Below the pieces are notes generated by a model. It was given only the letters and a program-made list of their open reading frames with translations, was not told the DNA's origin and made no database searches. A program made the translations under genes and the position numbers. DNA of 64,000 nt, from contig DAIDHD010000006.1 in the NCBI GenBank assembly GCA_027459765.1, positions 1-64,000 of the forward strand, read 5' to 3'. Below are positions 12,127-22,100 of the stretch, piece after piece. Every line of letters begins with the position of its first letter. The stretch's first letter is position 1. The stretch is from Gammaproteobacteria bacterium (GTDB taxonomy: Bacteria > Pseudomonadota > Gammaproteobacteria > Steroidobacterales > Steroidobacteraceae).

Positions 12127-12792
12127 TCAGGTCTTCGCGCCGCCCTTAGGTGCCGCGTCGCCCTTCGCCGCCGCGTCGCTCTTGGCGGGCATCTCGCCGC
12201 GCTTCTCGAGGATGCCGTCGATCAGGCCGTAGCCGCGCGCGGTGTCCGGATTCATGAAGTTGTCGCGGTCGCTGTCCTGCTTGATCCGCTCCACCGTCTG
12301 GCCGGTGTGCTTGGCGAGAATGGTGTTCAAGCGGTGCTTGGTCTCGAGCACCTCGCGCGCATGGATGTCGATGTCCGAGGCCTGACCCTGGAAGCCCGCA
12401 GAGGGCTGGTGGATCATGATCTTGGAGTTCGGCAGCGAATAGCGCTTGCCGGCGGCGCCGCCGGCGAGCAGCACCGCGCCCATCGAGGCCGCGAGGCCGA
12501 CGCAGATGGTGCTCACGTCCGGCTTGATGAACTGCATGGTGTCGTAGATCGCGAGCCCCGCGCTCACCGAGCCGCCCGGGGAGTTGATGTACAGCGCGAT
12601 GTCCTTGTCCGGGTTCTCCGATTCCAGGAACAGGAGCTGCGCCACGATCAGGTTCGCCATGTAGTCCTCGACCGGACCCACGACGAACACGACCCGCTCC
12701 TTGAGCAGGCGCGAGTAGATGTCGTAGGCGCGCTCGCCGCGCGCGGTCTGTTCGACCACCATCGGAACCAGATTCAGGGCACGAGTCGTCAT
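12127..12792 (-). CDS. clpP: ATP-dependent Clp protease proteolytic subunit
   Basis: Tetradecameric serine peptidase chamber that works with ClpX. The catalytic Ser is in [11 protein letters not shown], the His in [10 protein letters not shown], and the Asp in the SDRDNFM segment. The usual GQAASMGA reads GLAASMGA here, a conservative change beside the nucleophile. The ORF track uses GTG 12801, but ATG 12792 has AAAGG eight bases upstream and is preferred, giving 221 residues. The last 20 residues are an Ala/Lys/Gly-rich tail ([16 protein letters not shown]) longer than in E. coli. It lies 43 bp after tig, so co-transcription is likely. Confidence 0.95.
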   Translation of the reverse strand: MTTRALNLVPMVVEQTARGERAYDIYSRLLKERVVFVVGPVEDYMANLIVAQLLFLESENPDKDIALYINSPGGSVSAGLAIYDTMQFIKPDVSTICVGLAASMGAVLLAGGAAGKRYSLPNSKIMIHQPSAGFQGQASDIDIHAREVLETKHRLNTILAKHTGQTVERIKQDSDRDNFMNPDTARGYGLIDGILEKRGEMPAKSDAAAKGDAAPKGGAKT

Positions 12793-12835
12793 CGCATTCA
12801 CCTTTCAGTAACCCTCGCGAGCATTGGAGTGCTCC

Positions 12836-14134
12836 TCACGGAGCGAAGTTCATCACGTCCTTGAACGAGGAGGGTACCTCACGCACCTTGGCGTGGGCGA
12901 GCACCCAATCCACGGCCTGGTCCTCGAGCGCCAGGCTCTCGATCTGGCGCATCGCGTCCGCGTTGGCGCGATAGGCGCGCTTCAGCGTCTCCGGATCGCC
13001 ACCGTAGCCGCCCACCGCCTCCTCCAGCCGCGCCTCGACGCGCGCCGGGTCGGCGGTCAGGTTCTCGCGACGGATGAGCTCGTTGAGCAGCAGGCCGAGC
13101 GCCACCCTGCGGCGCGCCGGCTCGAGCAGCGGTTCGCGCGGCGGCGCCTGGGTGACGTCCTTCGAGCCCATGCGACGCAGCGCCTCGACCTGCATGTCGC
13201 GCACCTGGGCCTCGATCAGCGCATTCGGCAGCTCGAGCGGGTTGGCCTGGTAGAGGCGCTCGAGCACCTGGCTCTTGTGCCGGCTGCGCAGCGCCTGGTC
13301 GAGCTCGCGGCGCATGTTGGCGAGCACGTCCTCACGCAGCTTCGCAATGCCGCCCTCGGCGACGCCGAACAGCTTGCAGAACTCTTCGTCGAGTTCCGGC
13401 AGCCGCGGCTCGGCCACCTCCTTCACGGTGATCGCGAAGCTCGCCGCCTTGCCGGCGAGTTCCGTGGCGCGGTAGTCGGCGGGGAAGTCCACGGCGACGT
13501 TCTTCGGCTCGCCCGCCGTCACGCCTTCGAGGCCCGCCTCGAGCTGCGCCAGCATGCGGCCCTCGCCCACCACGATCGGCACGCCCTCGCCCTTGCCGCC
13601 GGCGAACGCCACGCCGTCGATCGAGCCCTCGAAATCCACCGTCACGCGATCACCGCGCTGCGAGGCGCGCGTCACCGGCTCGTAGCGGACTTGCTGTTTG
13701 CGCAGCCGCTCGAGCATGGCGTCCACGTCCGCGTCGCCGACCTCGGCGGTGGTGCGTTCGAGTTCCAGATCGGCGACCGGCGCCAGCGTGACCTCCGGGA
13801 ACACCTCGAAGGTCGCCACGTAGGTGAGGTCCTCGCCCTCGCCGATCGACTTCGGCTCGATGCTCGGATTGCCGGCCGGCGCGAGCTGCTCGCGGGTCAC
13901 GGCCTCCGAGAAGCTCGACTGCATCAGTTCGCCGATCACCTCACGGTGCACCTGCGCGCCGAACTGCTGCCGGATCACCTTGAGCGGCGCCTTGCCCGGG
14001 CGAAAGCCCTTCAGCCGCGCGGTGCGGCTCAACTGCTTCAGGCGTGCCGCGATCTCCTCGGTGACCCGTTCGGCCGGCACTTGCACTTGCATCCGGCGCG
14101 AAAGCTTGCCGGTGCTCTCCACGGAAACCTGCAT
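12836..14134 (-). CDS. tig: Trigger factor, ribosome-associated chaperone
   Basis: Binds near the ribosomal exit tunnel and shields nascent chains. The 432 residues show the ribosome-binding N-domain with the signature region RLKGFRPGKAPLKVI (about 38-52), a central FKBP-type peptidyl-prolyl isomerase domain (about 160-245, SQRGDRVTVDFEGS), and the helical C-terminal substrate cradle. Length is normal. The start ATG at 14134 has GAGAGG upstream. tRNA-Leu precedes it by 47 bp, so it may share that transcript, and clpP, clpX and lon follow in the classic quality-control order. Confidence 0.96.
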   Translation of the reverse strand: MQVSVESTGKLSRRMQVQVPAERVTEEIAARLKQLSRTARLKGFRPGKAPLKVIRQQFGAQVHREVIGELMQSSFSEAVTREQLAPAGNPSIEPKSIGEGEDLTYVATFEVFPEVTLAPVADLELERTTAEVGDADVDAMLERLRKQQVRYEPVTRASQRGDRVTVDFEGSIDGVAFAGGKGEGVPIVVGEGRMLAQLEAGLEGVTAGEPKNVAVDFPADYRATELAGKAASFAITVKEVAEPRLPELDEEFCKLFGVAEGGIAKLREDVLANMRRELDQALRSRHKSQVLERLYQANPLELPNALIEAQVRDMQVEALRRMGSKDVTQAPPREPLLEPARRRVALGLLLNELIRRENLTADPARVEARLEEAVGGYGGDPETLKRAYRANADAMRQIESLALEDQAVDWVLAHAKVREVPSSFKDVMNFAP

Positions 14135-14181
14135 GTCGATCCTCTCGTCGTTGATTGTTCAAAGCCCGCGCCGCGACGCGC

Positions 14182-14266
14182 TGGTGCGAACGGCGAGACT
14201 CGAACTCGCACGGGTTGCCCCACCAGATCCTAAGTCTGGCGCGTCTACCAGTTCCGCCACATTCGC
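14182..14266 (-). tRNA. tRNA-Leu (TAG)
   Basis: Class II tRNA of 85 nt on the minus strand: GCGAATGTGGCGGAACTGG, anticodon loop CTTAGGA (anticodon TAG), a long variable arm (TGGTGGGGCAACCCGT), T-loop AGTTCGAGTCT and encoded CCA. It directly precedes tig. Confidence 0.96.
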
Positions 14267-14352
14267 GCCAAAAGGGCCGCCCAGGCTCCGCCCGGAACGG
14301 CCGCCCAGTATAGCGCGTCCGAGGGCCGGCTTCGGGGTTCGTGCGCCTTCTT

Positions 14353-14799
14353 TCAAGGCGCGGTGCGCTCCCGCACCAGCAGCCGCGCCACCTCGCGCAT
14401 CCCTGAAAGACCCCGCTCCAGCATGTAATAGAGCGGACTGTCGCCGTCGAAGGGGGGCCGTGCGCGCGGCGCGTGGATCCAGGCCCAGGCCCGGTCCGGC
14501 TGCTCGGGCGCGTGCAGCGCCTGTTGGATGGTCGCGAGCAGCGCGGCACGCTCGTGCTGCGTTGCAGACAGCCGCGGCGCCTGCCCCAGGCGGTAGCGCG
14601 CCAGCACCTGCGGAGAAGGAATCTTCAGCAACCGGCACTGCTGCAGCGGCGACAACTCCCAGGCGTCGGCGATGGCGAAGAAGCGCGCCAGCACGCCGGC
14701 ACTCGTGTGCCGCGCGCTGCGCCGACTCGGCGGCTGCAGCACCAGGCGCGGACCATTGCGCGACCGCGCACCACGCCGGACTTTGCTCGACACGTCCAT
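14353..14799 (-). CDS. Orphan Xre/MbcA/ParS-type antitoxin-like protein
   Basis: A 148-residue protein. The C-terminal 50 residues (AWAWIHAPRARPPFDGDSPL...GLSGMREVARLL) match the toxin-binding domain of Xre/MbcA/ParS antitoxins: a W, a P-x-F-x-G-x-SPL core, then a helical G-hhxVxxLL end. The middle (ARFFAIADAWELSPLQQCRLLKIPSPQVLARYRLG) reads like the Xre-like helix-turn-helix. Such antitoxins are normally encoded next to a RES-domain toxin; none is present here, since pyrF lies on one side and tRNA-Leu on the other. It may be a solitary regulator or a relic. The start ATG 14799 is preceded by GAG-rich sequence only. Confidence 0.65.
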   Translation of the reverse strand: MDVSSKVRRGARSRNGPRLVLQPPSRRSARHTSAGVLARFFAIADAWELSPLQQCRLLKIPSPQVLARYRLGQAPRLSATQHERAALLATIQQALHAPEQPDRAWAWIHAPRARPPFDGDSPLYYMLERGLSGMREVARLLVRERTAP

Positions 14800-14840
14800 T
14801 CTCGTTCGAAAAGGAGACTAGGATACTCCGCGCCGCTATC

Positions 14841-15740
14841 ATGCGCGCCGTGAGCCACGCCTCCCCCGACGCCGATTCCCGCGCCCCGGCCCGAGCCGCC
14901 GCGGTGCCCGTGTTCGCTGACCGACTGGCGGCCGCCATCGCTGCGAGCCGCGGGCTGTTGTGCGTGGGCCTGGACCCGGACCCGGCCAGACTCCCGCGCG
15001 ACGTAGCCGGCGAGCGCGAGCCCGTGCTCGCCTTCAACCGCCGCGTCATCGACGCCACGGCCGACCTCGCCGCCGCCTACAAGCCGCAGATCGCCTTCTA
15101 CAGCGCGCTCGGCGCCGAGGCCGAGCTCGAGGCGAGCATCGCCTACGTGCGCGCGCGCGCGCCGCACGCGCTCGTGATCCTCGACGCCAAGCGCAACGAC
15201 ATCGGCAACACCGCCGAGGCCTACGCCCGCGAAGCCTTCGATCGCTACCGCGCCGACGCCGTGACGGTGAGCCCGTACATGGGTGGGGATTCGGTGCGGC
15301 CGTTCCTCGCCCGCCCCGACCGCGGCGCCGTGCTCCTGTGCCGGACCTCGAACCCGGGCGCGCGCGACTTCCAGGACCTGCTCGTCGACGGCGAGCCGCT
15401 GTACCGCGTGGTCGCACGCCGGGCCGCCGGCGAGTGGAACGTGCACGGCAATCTCATGTTGGTGGTGGGCGCCACCTACCCCGAGGAAATGGCACAGCTG
15501 CGTCGCGCGCACCCGCGCCTCCCCTTCCTCGTCCCCGGCATCGGTGCCCAGGGGGGTGACCTCGAGGCGACGCTCGCGGCCGGGCTGGACGTGCAGGCGG
15601 GCGGCGTACTGATCAATTCCGCGCGCGGCATCATCTACGCGGGCGACGCCTCCGGCGCCGCCATCCGCGCCGCCGCCGCCGAACTGCACGCGAGCATCGC
15701 CGCCGCGCGCGCGCGCCTGCGCCCATCCGCGGGCGCCTGA
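14841..15740 (+). CDS. pyrF: Orotidine 5'-phosphate decarboxylase, type 2
   Basis: Final step of UMP synthesis, decarboxylating OMP in the cytoplasm. The protein is about 299 residues, longer than the roughly 230-residue type-1 enzyme. It has the type-2 pattern: DRLAAAIAASRGLLCVGLDPDP at the N-terminus, the catalytic D-x-K-x-x-D cluster in LDAKRNDIGNTA, and QAGGVLINSARGIIYA near the end (phosphate site). The ORF track extends in frame to 13824, but that lies over tig and the tRNA. ATG 14841 is the first sensible start; no good ribosome-binding site lies in front of it, so GTG 14850 is possible. It is divergent from the orphan antitoxin. Confidence 0.9.
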   Translation: MRAVSHASPDADSRAPARAAAVPVFADRLAAAIAASRGLLCVGLDPDPARLPRDVAGEREPVLAFNRRVIDATADLAAAYKPQIAFYSALGAEAELEASIAYVRARAPHALVILDAKRNDIGNTAEAYAREAFDRYRADAVTVSPYMGGDSVRPFLARPDRGAVLLCRTSNPGARDFQDLLVDGEPLYRVVARRAAGEWNVHGNLMLVVGATYPEEMAQLRRAHPRLPFLVPGIGAQGGDLEATLAAGLDVQAGGVLINSARGIIYAGDASGAAIRAAAAELHASIAAARARLRPSAGA

Positions 15741-15762
15741 TCCGGCACGCAACGACGGGGCG

Positions 15763-17034
15763 TCAGCCCGCGAGCGCGAGCAGCGCGTGGAGGAGCACGT
15801 CCGCGCCGGCGGCGAGGTGCTCGGGGCGCGCGTCCTCGGCCTCGTTGTGGCTCAAGCCGCCCGCACAGGGCACGAAGATCATCGCCGTCGGCACCACCGC
15901 CGCGACGTTGCAGGAGTCGTGCCCCGCGCCGCTCACCATCTCGAGCGCGGGGAGCCCCAGCACGCGCACCGCGGAGCGCACCGCCTCGACGCAACGCGCG
16001 TCGAACCGCACCCCCGGCGCTTCCCACACGCAGCGCATCGATCCGTCGAGGCCGCTCGACGCGAGCGCGGACTCGACCACGGCATACGCATCGGCGATGA
16101 GCGCGCGATACGCCGCCTCCTCCGGGTGACGCAGATCCACGGTGAAGCGCACCCGGCCCGGCACCGTGTTCGGCGACCCGGGCGTGGTTTCGATGATGCC
16201 GACGGTCAGGCGTGCCTGCGGTCCGTGCTTCGCCGTCGCCGCGTACAGCGCCGGTAGCGCCGCGGCCAGCACCCGCACCGGATCCCTGCGCATGTCCATG
16301 GGCGTGGGGCCCGCGTGCGCCTCCTGGCCGAATACCAGCACCTCGTGCCGGCTCATGTGCTGCACGCCGGTGACGATGCCGATGGGCAGGGCGCGCTGCT
16401 CGAGCACGGGCCCCTGCTCGATGTGCACTTCCAGCGCCGCGGCCACCGGCTGGCGCACGAGCGGCGCCTCGACGTCGACGCCGAGACGGACCAGTTCCGC
16501 GCGCACGCTGCGCCCGCCCCGATCCGCGAGCGCATGCGCGCTCGCGAGCGGCAGGCGTCCGGACCACACCGCCGAGCCCATCATCGCCATCGGGAAGCGG
16601 CAACCCTCCTCGTTCGACCAGACGCAGACCTCGAGCGGATGGCGCGTGACCACGCCGCGCTCGTTCAGCGTCTCGATGACCTCGAGCCCGGCGAGCACCC
16701 CGTAGACGCCGTCGAACTTGCCGCCGGTCGGCTGGGTATCGAGGTGGCTGCCGGTCATCACCACCGGCAGGCCGTCGTCGCGTCCGGCACGGCGCACGAA
16801 CAGGTTGCCGACCGCATCCACGCGCACCGTGCAGCCGGCGGCGCGCGCCCAGCCGAGGAAGAGCTCGCGTCCGGCGCGGTCTTCGTCGCTGAGCGCCTGC
16901 CGATTGCAGCCGCCGTTTGCGGTGGCGCCGACGGCGGCCATCGCCATGAGGCGCGACCAGAGCCGCTGGCCGTCCACGCGCGGCGCGTCTGCGCGCGACA
17001 CGTCTGCGTGCGGAGCGAGGATCGATTCGGACAT
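15763..17034 (-). CDS. M20-family amidohydrolase (N-carbamoyl-L-amino acid hydrolase / allantoate amidohydrolase type)
   Basis: Zinc-dependent amidase of the hydantoinase/carbamoylase branch of M20 peptidases, hydrolysing N-carbamoyl amino acids, allantoate or ureidoglycolate; the substrate cannot be told from sequence. The 423 residues include the metal ligands in [25 protein letters not shown], the dimerisation region with [25 protein letters not shown] and a final His in [10 protein letters not shown]. The track ORF continues upstream to 17559, inside the divergent maoC gene; ATG 17034 gives the family N-terminus. It is convergent with pyrF and divergent from the MaoC/CitE pair. No purine- or hydantoin-pathway partner is adjacent. 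Confidence 0.88.
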   Translation of the reverse strand: MSESILAPHADVSRADAPRVDGQRLWSRLMAMAAVGATANGGCNRQALSDEDRAGRELFLGWARAAGCTVRVDAVGNLFVRRAGRDDGLPVVMTGSHLDTQPTGGKFDGVYGVLAGLEVIETLNERGVVTRHPLEVCVWSNEEGCRFPMAMMGSAVWSGRLPLASAHALADRGGRSVRAELVRLGVDVEAPLVRQPVAAALEVHIEQGPVLEQRALPIGIVTGVQHMSRHEVLVFGQEAHAGPTPMDMRRDPVRVLAAALPALYAATAKHGPQARLTVGIIETTPGSPNTVPGRVRFTVDLRHPEEAAYRALIADAYAVVESALASSGLDGSMRCVWEAPGVRFDARCVEAVRSAVRVLGLPALEMVSGAGHDSCNVAAVVPTAMIFVPCAGGLSHNEAEDARPEHLAAGADVLLHALLALAG

Positions 17035-17121
17035 GGACGCACTCACGGGTGGCCGGAAAGATGCCGTATCATCCCCGCGGCGTGCGAGTGCCGCAATCGA
17101 CCCTTTGAGGAAGTGAGCACG

Positions 17122-17649
17122 ATGCCGGGCCTTTACTTCGATGAACTTCACGTCGGCCAGCGCTTCGATCACCCGATCCGGCGCACCATCACCGAAGCCG
17201 ACAACGTCTGGTTCTCCTGCCTGACCCACAACCCCGCCTACCTGCATCTCGACGAAGAGTGGTGCCGGGAGCACACCGAATTCGGCCGGCGCGTGGTCAA
17301 CAGCTGCCTCACCCTCGGCCTGATGGTCGGCATCTCGGTGGCCGAGACCACGCTCGGCACCGCGGTCGCCAACCTGGGCTGGGACGAGGTGCGCTTTCCG
17401 AAGCCGCTCTTTCACGGCGACACCCTGCGGGTGGAGACCGAAGTGCTCGCGCTGCGCGAGAGCCGCTCGCGGCCCACCGCGGGCATCGTCACCTTCCACC
17501 ACCGCGCCTACAACCAGCACGGCGAACTGGTGGCCGAGTGCAAGCGCAGCGGCCTGCAATTGAAGCGGCCCGCCACGCCGGCCGCTGCGTCCACCGCGGC
17601 GCCGACCGGCACCGCCGCCACGTCGGCCGCACCGCGGAGCGCCTCATGA
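17122..17649 (+). CDS. MaoC-like (hot-dog) enoyl-CoA hydratase
   Basis: Predicted hydratase of CoA-thioester enoyl acids with a single hot-dog domain. The 175 residues contain the MaoC hydratase-2 signature region [24 protein letters not shown] with its active-site Asp/His-type positions, and the second strand region [19 protein letters not shown]. The last 25 residues are Ala/Thr-rich and probably disordered. ATG 17122 has GAGGAA nine bases upstream. Its stop overlaps the start of the CitE-like lyase, implying that the pair acts in sequence, as in mesaconyl-/itaconyl-CoA hydration followed by C-C cleavage. The exact substrate is not determined. Confidence 0.85.
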   Translation: MPGLYFDELHVGQRFDHPIRRTITEADNVWFSCLTHNPAYLHLDEEWCREHTEFGRRVVNSCLTLGLMVGISVAETTLGTAVANLGWDEVRFPKPLFHGDTLRVETEVLALRESRSRPTAGIVTFHHRAYNQHGELVAECKRSGLQLKRPATPAAASTAAPTGTAATSAAPRSAS

Positions 17650-18506
17650 TGCGCTCGCTGCTGTTCGCGCCCGCCGACCACGAGCGCAAGCTCGCCAAGG
17701 TGCTCGCGGCCTGTGCCGACGCCGTGGTGCTGGACTTGGAGGATGCGGTGCTGCCCGCGCGCAAGCCGGCCGCGCGCGCGCTGCTCGCCGAGTGGCGCCG
17801 CTCGCATGCCGCCTACGCGCACCTCTGGGTACGGGTCAATGCGCTCGCCTCGGGCGAGCTTCTCGCCGACCTCGCCGCGGTGGTGCCGCTCGCACCCGCG
17901 GGGATCCTGCTGCCGAAGGTCACCGGGCCCGAGGACATCGCCACCGTCGCGCATTATCTCGATGCGCTGGAGGCCGCGAGCGGCGTCGCGCCCGGCTCGG
18001 TGCGCATCTTCGCGCTGGTCACCGAGACGCCACTCGGCCTGTTGCGCCTGGGCGAGATCGCGCGCGCGCGCCATCCGCGCGTGAGCCACGTCAGCTGGGG
18101 CGCGGAGGACTTGAGCACGGCGCTCGGCGCCGGCGACCCGCGCACGCCGGAAGGCGACTGGCGGCCCACCTACGTGCAGGCCCGCTCGCAGTGCCTGCTC
18201 ACCGCGCACGCCATGGGCGCCGAGGCGCTGGATACCGTGTACGTGCGCTACCAGGACCTCGACGGCTTGCGTGCCTCGAGCCTCGCCGCGCGCTACGACG
18301 GCTTCACCGGCCGCATGGCCATCCACCCCGACCAGGTGCCGGTCATCAACGAAGCCTTCACACCCACCGTCGCCGAGCGCGAACTCGCGCAACGCATCGT
18401 GGACGCGTTCGCGGGCGGCGCCGGCGCCGTGGCCATCGACGGCAAGATGTACGACGTGCCGCACCTGCGCGCGGCACGGCGCGTGCTCGGCTTGAGTTCG
18501 GGCTAG
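17646..18506 (+). CDS. HpcH/HpaI aldolase / CitE-like CoA-ester lyase
   Basis: Predicted Mg-dependent lyase or thioesterase acting on malyl-, citramalyl- or methylmalyl-CoA-type substrates. The 286 residues show the CitE family signatures: N-terminal [27 protein letters not shown] (metal-binding region), LWVRVNAL with the conserved Arg, ILLPKV, the metal Glu in [11 protein letters not shown], and [14 protein letters not shown] with a conserved Glu-Asp. ATG 17646 overlaps the maoC stop (ATGATG), so translation is coupled; ATG 17649 is an equally possible start. Its stop overlaps the 3' end of the convergent secreted protein by four bases. Confidence 0.87.
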   Translation: MMRSLLFAPADHERKLAKVLAACADAVVLDLEDAVLPARKPAARALLAEWRRSHAAYAHLWVRVNALASGELLADLAAVVPLAPAGILLPKVTGPEDIATVAHYLDALEAASGVAPGSVRIFALVTETPLGLLRLGEIARARHPRVSHVSWGAEDLSTALGAGDPRTPEGDWRPTYVQARSQCLLTAHAMGAEALDTVYVRYQDLDGLRASSLAARYDGFTGRMAIHPDQVPVINEAFTPTVAERELAQRIVDAFAGGAGAVAIDGKMYDVPHLRAARRVLGLSSG

Positions 18507-19090
18507 GGTGCGGCGCCGCTGCGCACCCGGGTCAGCGTAACGCGCACCCGCTGCGCGATTTCGCCGCTCAGTTGCAGCACGAACCGGCCCGGCTGGGTCA
18601 ACTCGTACACCAGGATCTTGTGCGGCGGATCGCAGGCGTTCTGGCCCTCGTAGTCGGCGGCGCGGATGAGCTGATTGTCGATGGCGAGGTCGATCCACAG
18701 CGGCAAGTCCACCGCGATGCGATAGGTGCCCGGCGCCGGGATGGTCACGGTCGCGAGGCCGGCGTAGACGTTTTCCCCGTAGGTGCTCTTGCCCGGCGGC
18801 GCAGCGAAGGCCACGCGGTTCTGCGGCAGAAGCTTGAGTTCATACAGCCGATCGAAGGCGAGCGGTGGCGCGGCCGCCGAATCGCGCCCAGCCGCGAGCG
18901 GCGTCGGGCTGCCGGCGAACAGCCGCCGCTCCCGCGCGACGTCCCACTTGAAGTCGACGCACGGCGGTGCGGCAGCCGCGGGGGCCGGGTTCGCGACCGG
19001 AGCGCCGGTCGCGGCGCTCTGCCCGGCCAGGGCGGCTTGCGCAGTCAGCGCCACGGCGCAGAGAAGGAGGAACGGGTAGCGGCCAGGCAT
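18503..19090 (-). CDS. Secreted protein of unknown function
   Basis: A 195-residue protein with a signal peptide (PGRYPFLLLCAVALTAQAALA) followed by an Ala/Pro-rich spacer. The mature part has recurring features CVDFKWDVARERRLFAG, LYELKLLPQNRVAFAAPPGK, GTYRIAVDLPLWIDLAID and CDPPHKILVYEL, suggesting a beta-rich periplasmic domain with two Cys. Similar small secreted proteins occur in other proteobacteria and are, in my recollection, sometimes mislabelled as homogentisate dioxygenase; no catalytic motif supports that here. ATG 19090 is preferred to the track start at 19123 because GGAG lies six bases upstream. No neighbour suggests a function. Confidence 0.75.
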   Translation of the reverse strand: MPGRYPFLLLCAVALTAQAALAGQSAATGAPVANPAPAAAAPPCVDFKWDVARERRLFAGSPTPLAAGRDSAAAPPLAFDRLYELKLLPQNRVAFAAPPGKSTYGENVYAGLATVTIPAPGTYRIAVDLPLWIDLAIDNQLIRAADYEGQNACDPPHKILVYELTQPGRFVLQLSGEIAQRVRVTLTRVRSGAAP

Positions 19091-19195
19091 GCGGGTCTCC
19101 GAACGATCGATGACGACCCGCAAATGATCGGGCAGGCGTCTGCGAACCGCAAACGCCTGCCCGTGACGACCATCCTTTGGCGAACGACGGCTCGG

Positions 19196-22100
19196 TTAGA
19201 ACTCCGCCCAGTCCGCGTCGGCGCCGTTCGCCACCTTGGCCGGTGCGGCGGCACGCGGCTCCTTGCCGCCGGCCTTGTTCCACGGCCGACTCGGCGCGCG
19301 ACGGTCCGAGCGGGCCGGAGCGCTCGCCGCGGCCGGCGGAGCCTTCGCCGGCGGCTTGGCTTCCTGGCTGGCCTGCATCGCGGCCACCGCGGCCTCGGCG
19401 GCCGCCTTGGAGATGCGGTAGCGCGCCATCATGGTGCTGAGCGCGGTCGCCTGCCCGGCCACCGACTGGCTGGCGGCCGACGCCTCTTCGACGAGCCCCG
19501 CATTCTGCTGCGTCATCTCGTCAAGCTGCATCACCGCCTTGTTGACCTGCTCGATCCCCGAAGACTGTTCCTGGCTGGCCGCGGCGATCTCGCCGATGAT
19601 GTCGCTCACCTTCTTGACGGCGGCGACGATCTGCTCGAGCGTCTCGCCCGACTGAGTCACGAGCTGTGAACCCTCATCGACCTTCTTGACGCTGTCCTGG
19701 ATCAACCGCTTGATCTCCTTGGCGGCCGTTGCGCTGCGGCCGGCGAGGTTGCGTACCTCGCTCGCCACCACCGCGAAGCCCCGGCCCTGCTCGCCGGCGC
19801 GCGCCGCCTCGACGGCCGCGTTGAGCGCGAGGAGGTTGGTCTGGAAGGCGATCTCGTCGATGACGCTGATGATGTCGACGATCTTGCGCGACGACTCGTT
19901 GATTTCGGTCATCGCGCGCATCGCCTGCGACACCACCACGCCGCCCTGGTCGGCCTGATCGCGGGCCGCGGTCGCGAGCTGGCTCGCCTTGCTCGAGTTG
20001 TCCGCGTTCTGCTTGACGGTGGAGGTCATCTCCTCCATCGACGAGGCGGTCTCCTCGAGGCTCGACGCCTGCTCCTCGGTGCGCTGGCTCAAGTCGGTGT
20101 TGCCCTGCGAGATCTCCTCGGCGCCGCGCGAGACCTCCTGGGCCGCGGCCTGCACCCAGCCGACGATCTGCGTCATGTTGTCGGCCATCTTGTTGATGCC
20201 CGCGGCGAGCATCTGGAAGAAGCCGGTCTTGCCCTCGAGCGGGATGCGCTCCTCGAAATTGCCGTCGGCGACCGCAGTGACGATCCGCTCCACCTCGCGT
20301 TCCACGGCGAGTTCGACCGTCCGGTCGTTCCACTCCACCACCGTGCCGAGACGCTTGCCGCTCGGATCCAGCATGGGGTTGGCGATGATGCGCAGCGTCC
20401 GTCCGCCCACCACGAACTGGCCGGTGTGGGTCTTGCTGAGCGACGCGAGCATGCTGCGCTGGTGCGACGGGTTCTTGTGGAACACGTCGATGCTCGCACC
20501 GATGAGCCGCGAGGCGTCGAAGTTCGGCAGATCCTTGCGCAGGTCGGACTGCGCGTTGGTCATCATGTCGTGCATCGAGCGGTTGGTGTAGATGATGTTG
20601 AGGTCGTTGTCGGCCACCATCACGTTGGAGGTGAGGTTCTCGAGTGCGCCCTTGAAGGCGGCGTTCATCTCGGCCTCCAGGCGCTGCTGCGTGACGTCGG
20701 TGGCGTACTTGACCACCTTGAAGGGCCGGCCGTTCATGTCCAGGATCGGGTTGTAGCTCGCCTGGATCCAGACTTCCCTGCCACCCTTGCCGATGCGCTT
20801 GTACTGGCCGGCGTCGTATTCGCCGCGGTTGAGCTTCTCCCAGAAGGCGCGGTACTCGCCGGTGTCGCGATGCGCCGGATCAACGAACATGCGGTGGTGC
20901 TGGCCGCGGATCTCCTCGAGGGTGTAGCCCAGCGTCTTGAGGAAGTTCTCGTTGGCGGTGATGACGGTGCCGTCGAGCTTGAATTCGATCACCGCCTGCG
21001 CCTTGCTCACCGCGGCGAGCTGGCCCTCGAAGTCGGCCGCGCGCAGCTTCTGCTCGGTGATTTCGGTGGCGTACTTGACGACCTTGAACGGCTTGCCGTT
21101 CATGTCCATGATTGGATTGTAGCTCGCCTGGATCCAGACTTCCTTGCCACCCTTGCCGATGCGCTTGTACTGCCGCGCGTCGTACTCGCCGCGGGCGAGC
21201 TTCTCCCAGAACGCCCGATAGTCGGCGCTGTCGCGATACGCCGGCTCCACGAACATGCTGTGGTGCTTGCCGCGGATCTCCTCGAGGGTGTAGCCCAGTG
21301 TCTTGAGGAAATTTTCGTTGGCGGTGATGACGGTGCCGTCGAGTTTGAACTCGATCACCGCCTGCGCCTTGCTCACCGCCGCGAGCTGGCCCTCGAAGTC
21401 GGCCGCACGCAATTTCTGATCAGTGATATCCGTGGCGAACTTGGTGACCTTGAAGGGCTTGCCGGTGGAGTCGAGGATCGGGTTGTAGTTCGCCTGCAGC
21501 CACACCTCGCGGCCGTCGCGCGCGATGCGCCGATACTGGCCGGACTGGTGCTCGCCGCGACGCAGCTTGTCCCAGAAATCGCGGTACTCGGGCGAATTGC
21601 GTTCGGCGGCGTCGACGAACACGCTGTGGTGCTTGCCGACGATCTCCTCCGCCGTGTAACCCATGAGCTTGAGGAAGTTCTCGTTGGCGCGCAGCACGTT
21701 GCCGTTCATGTCGAAGTGGATCGCGGCGCGCGAGCGGTTGACGCCGGCGAGCTGACCTTCCGCGTCGATGGTGCGAAGCTTGGATTCGGTGATATCGATG
21801 GCGCAGTTGAGCACCTTATGCGGCACGCCCTTGGCGTCGAGCACCGGAGTGTAGGTGGCACGCATCCAGATTTCCCGCCCGTCCTTGGAGACGTACTTGT
21901 GGTGCGCGCAGTCGGTCTCGCCGCGGCCGAGTTTGTCCCAGAAGGCGCGGTACTCGGGCGTGTCGCGGCGTTCCGGCGCGACCAGCATGCGGTGGTGCTG
22001 GCCGCGAATCTCCTCGAGCGTGTAGCCGAGGACCTTGAGAAAGATCGGGTTCGCATCGACGATCGTGCCGGAGAGCTCCAGCTCGATCATCGCCTGCGAG

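Noticed and set aside
13824-15740. 638-residue PyrF fusion
   Set aside because: The upstream part is antisense to tig, tRNA-Leu and the antitoxin-like gene; only from 14841 does it match the enzyme.
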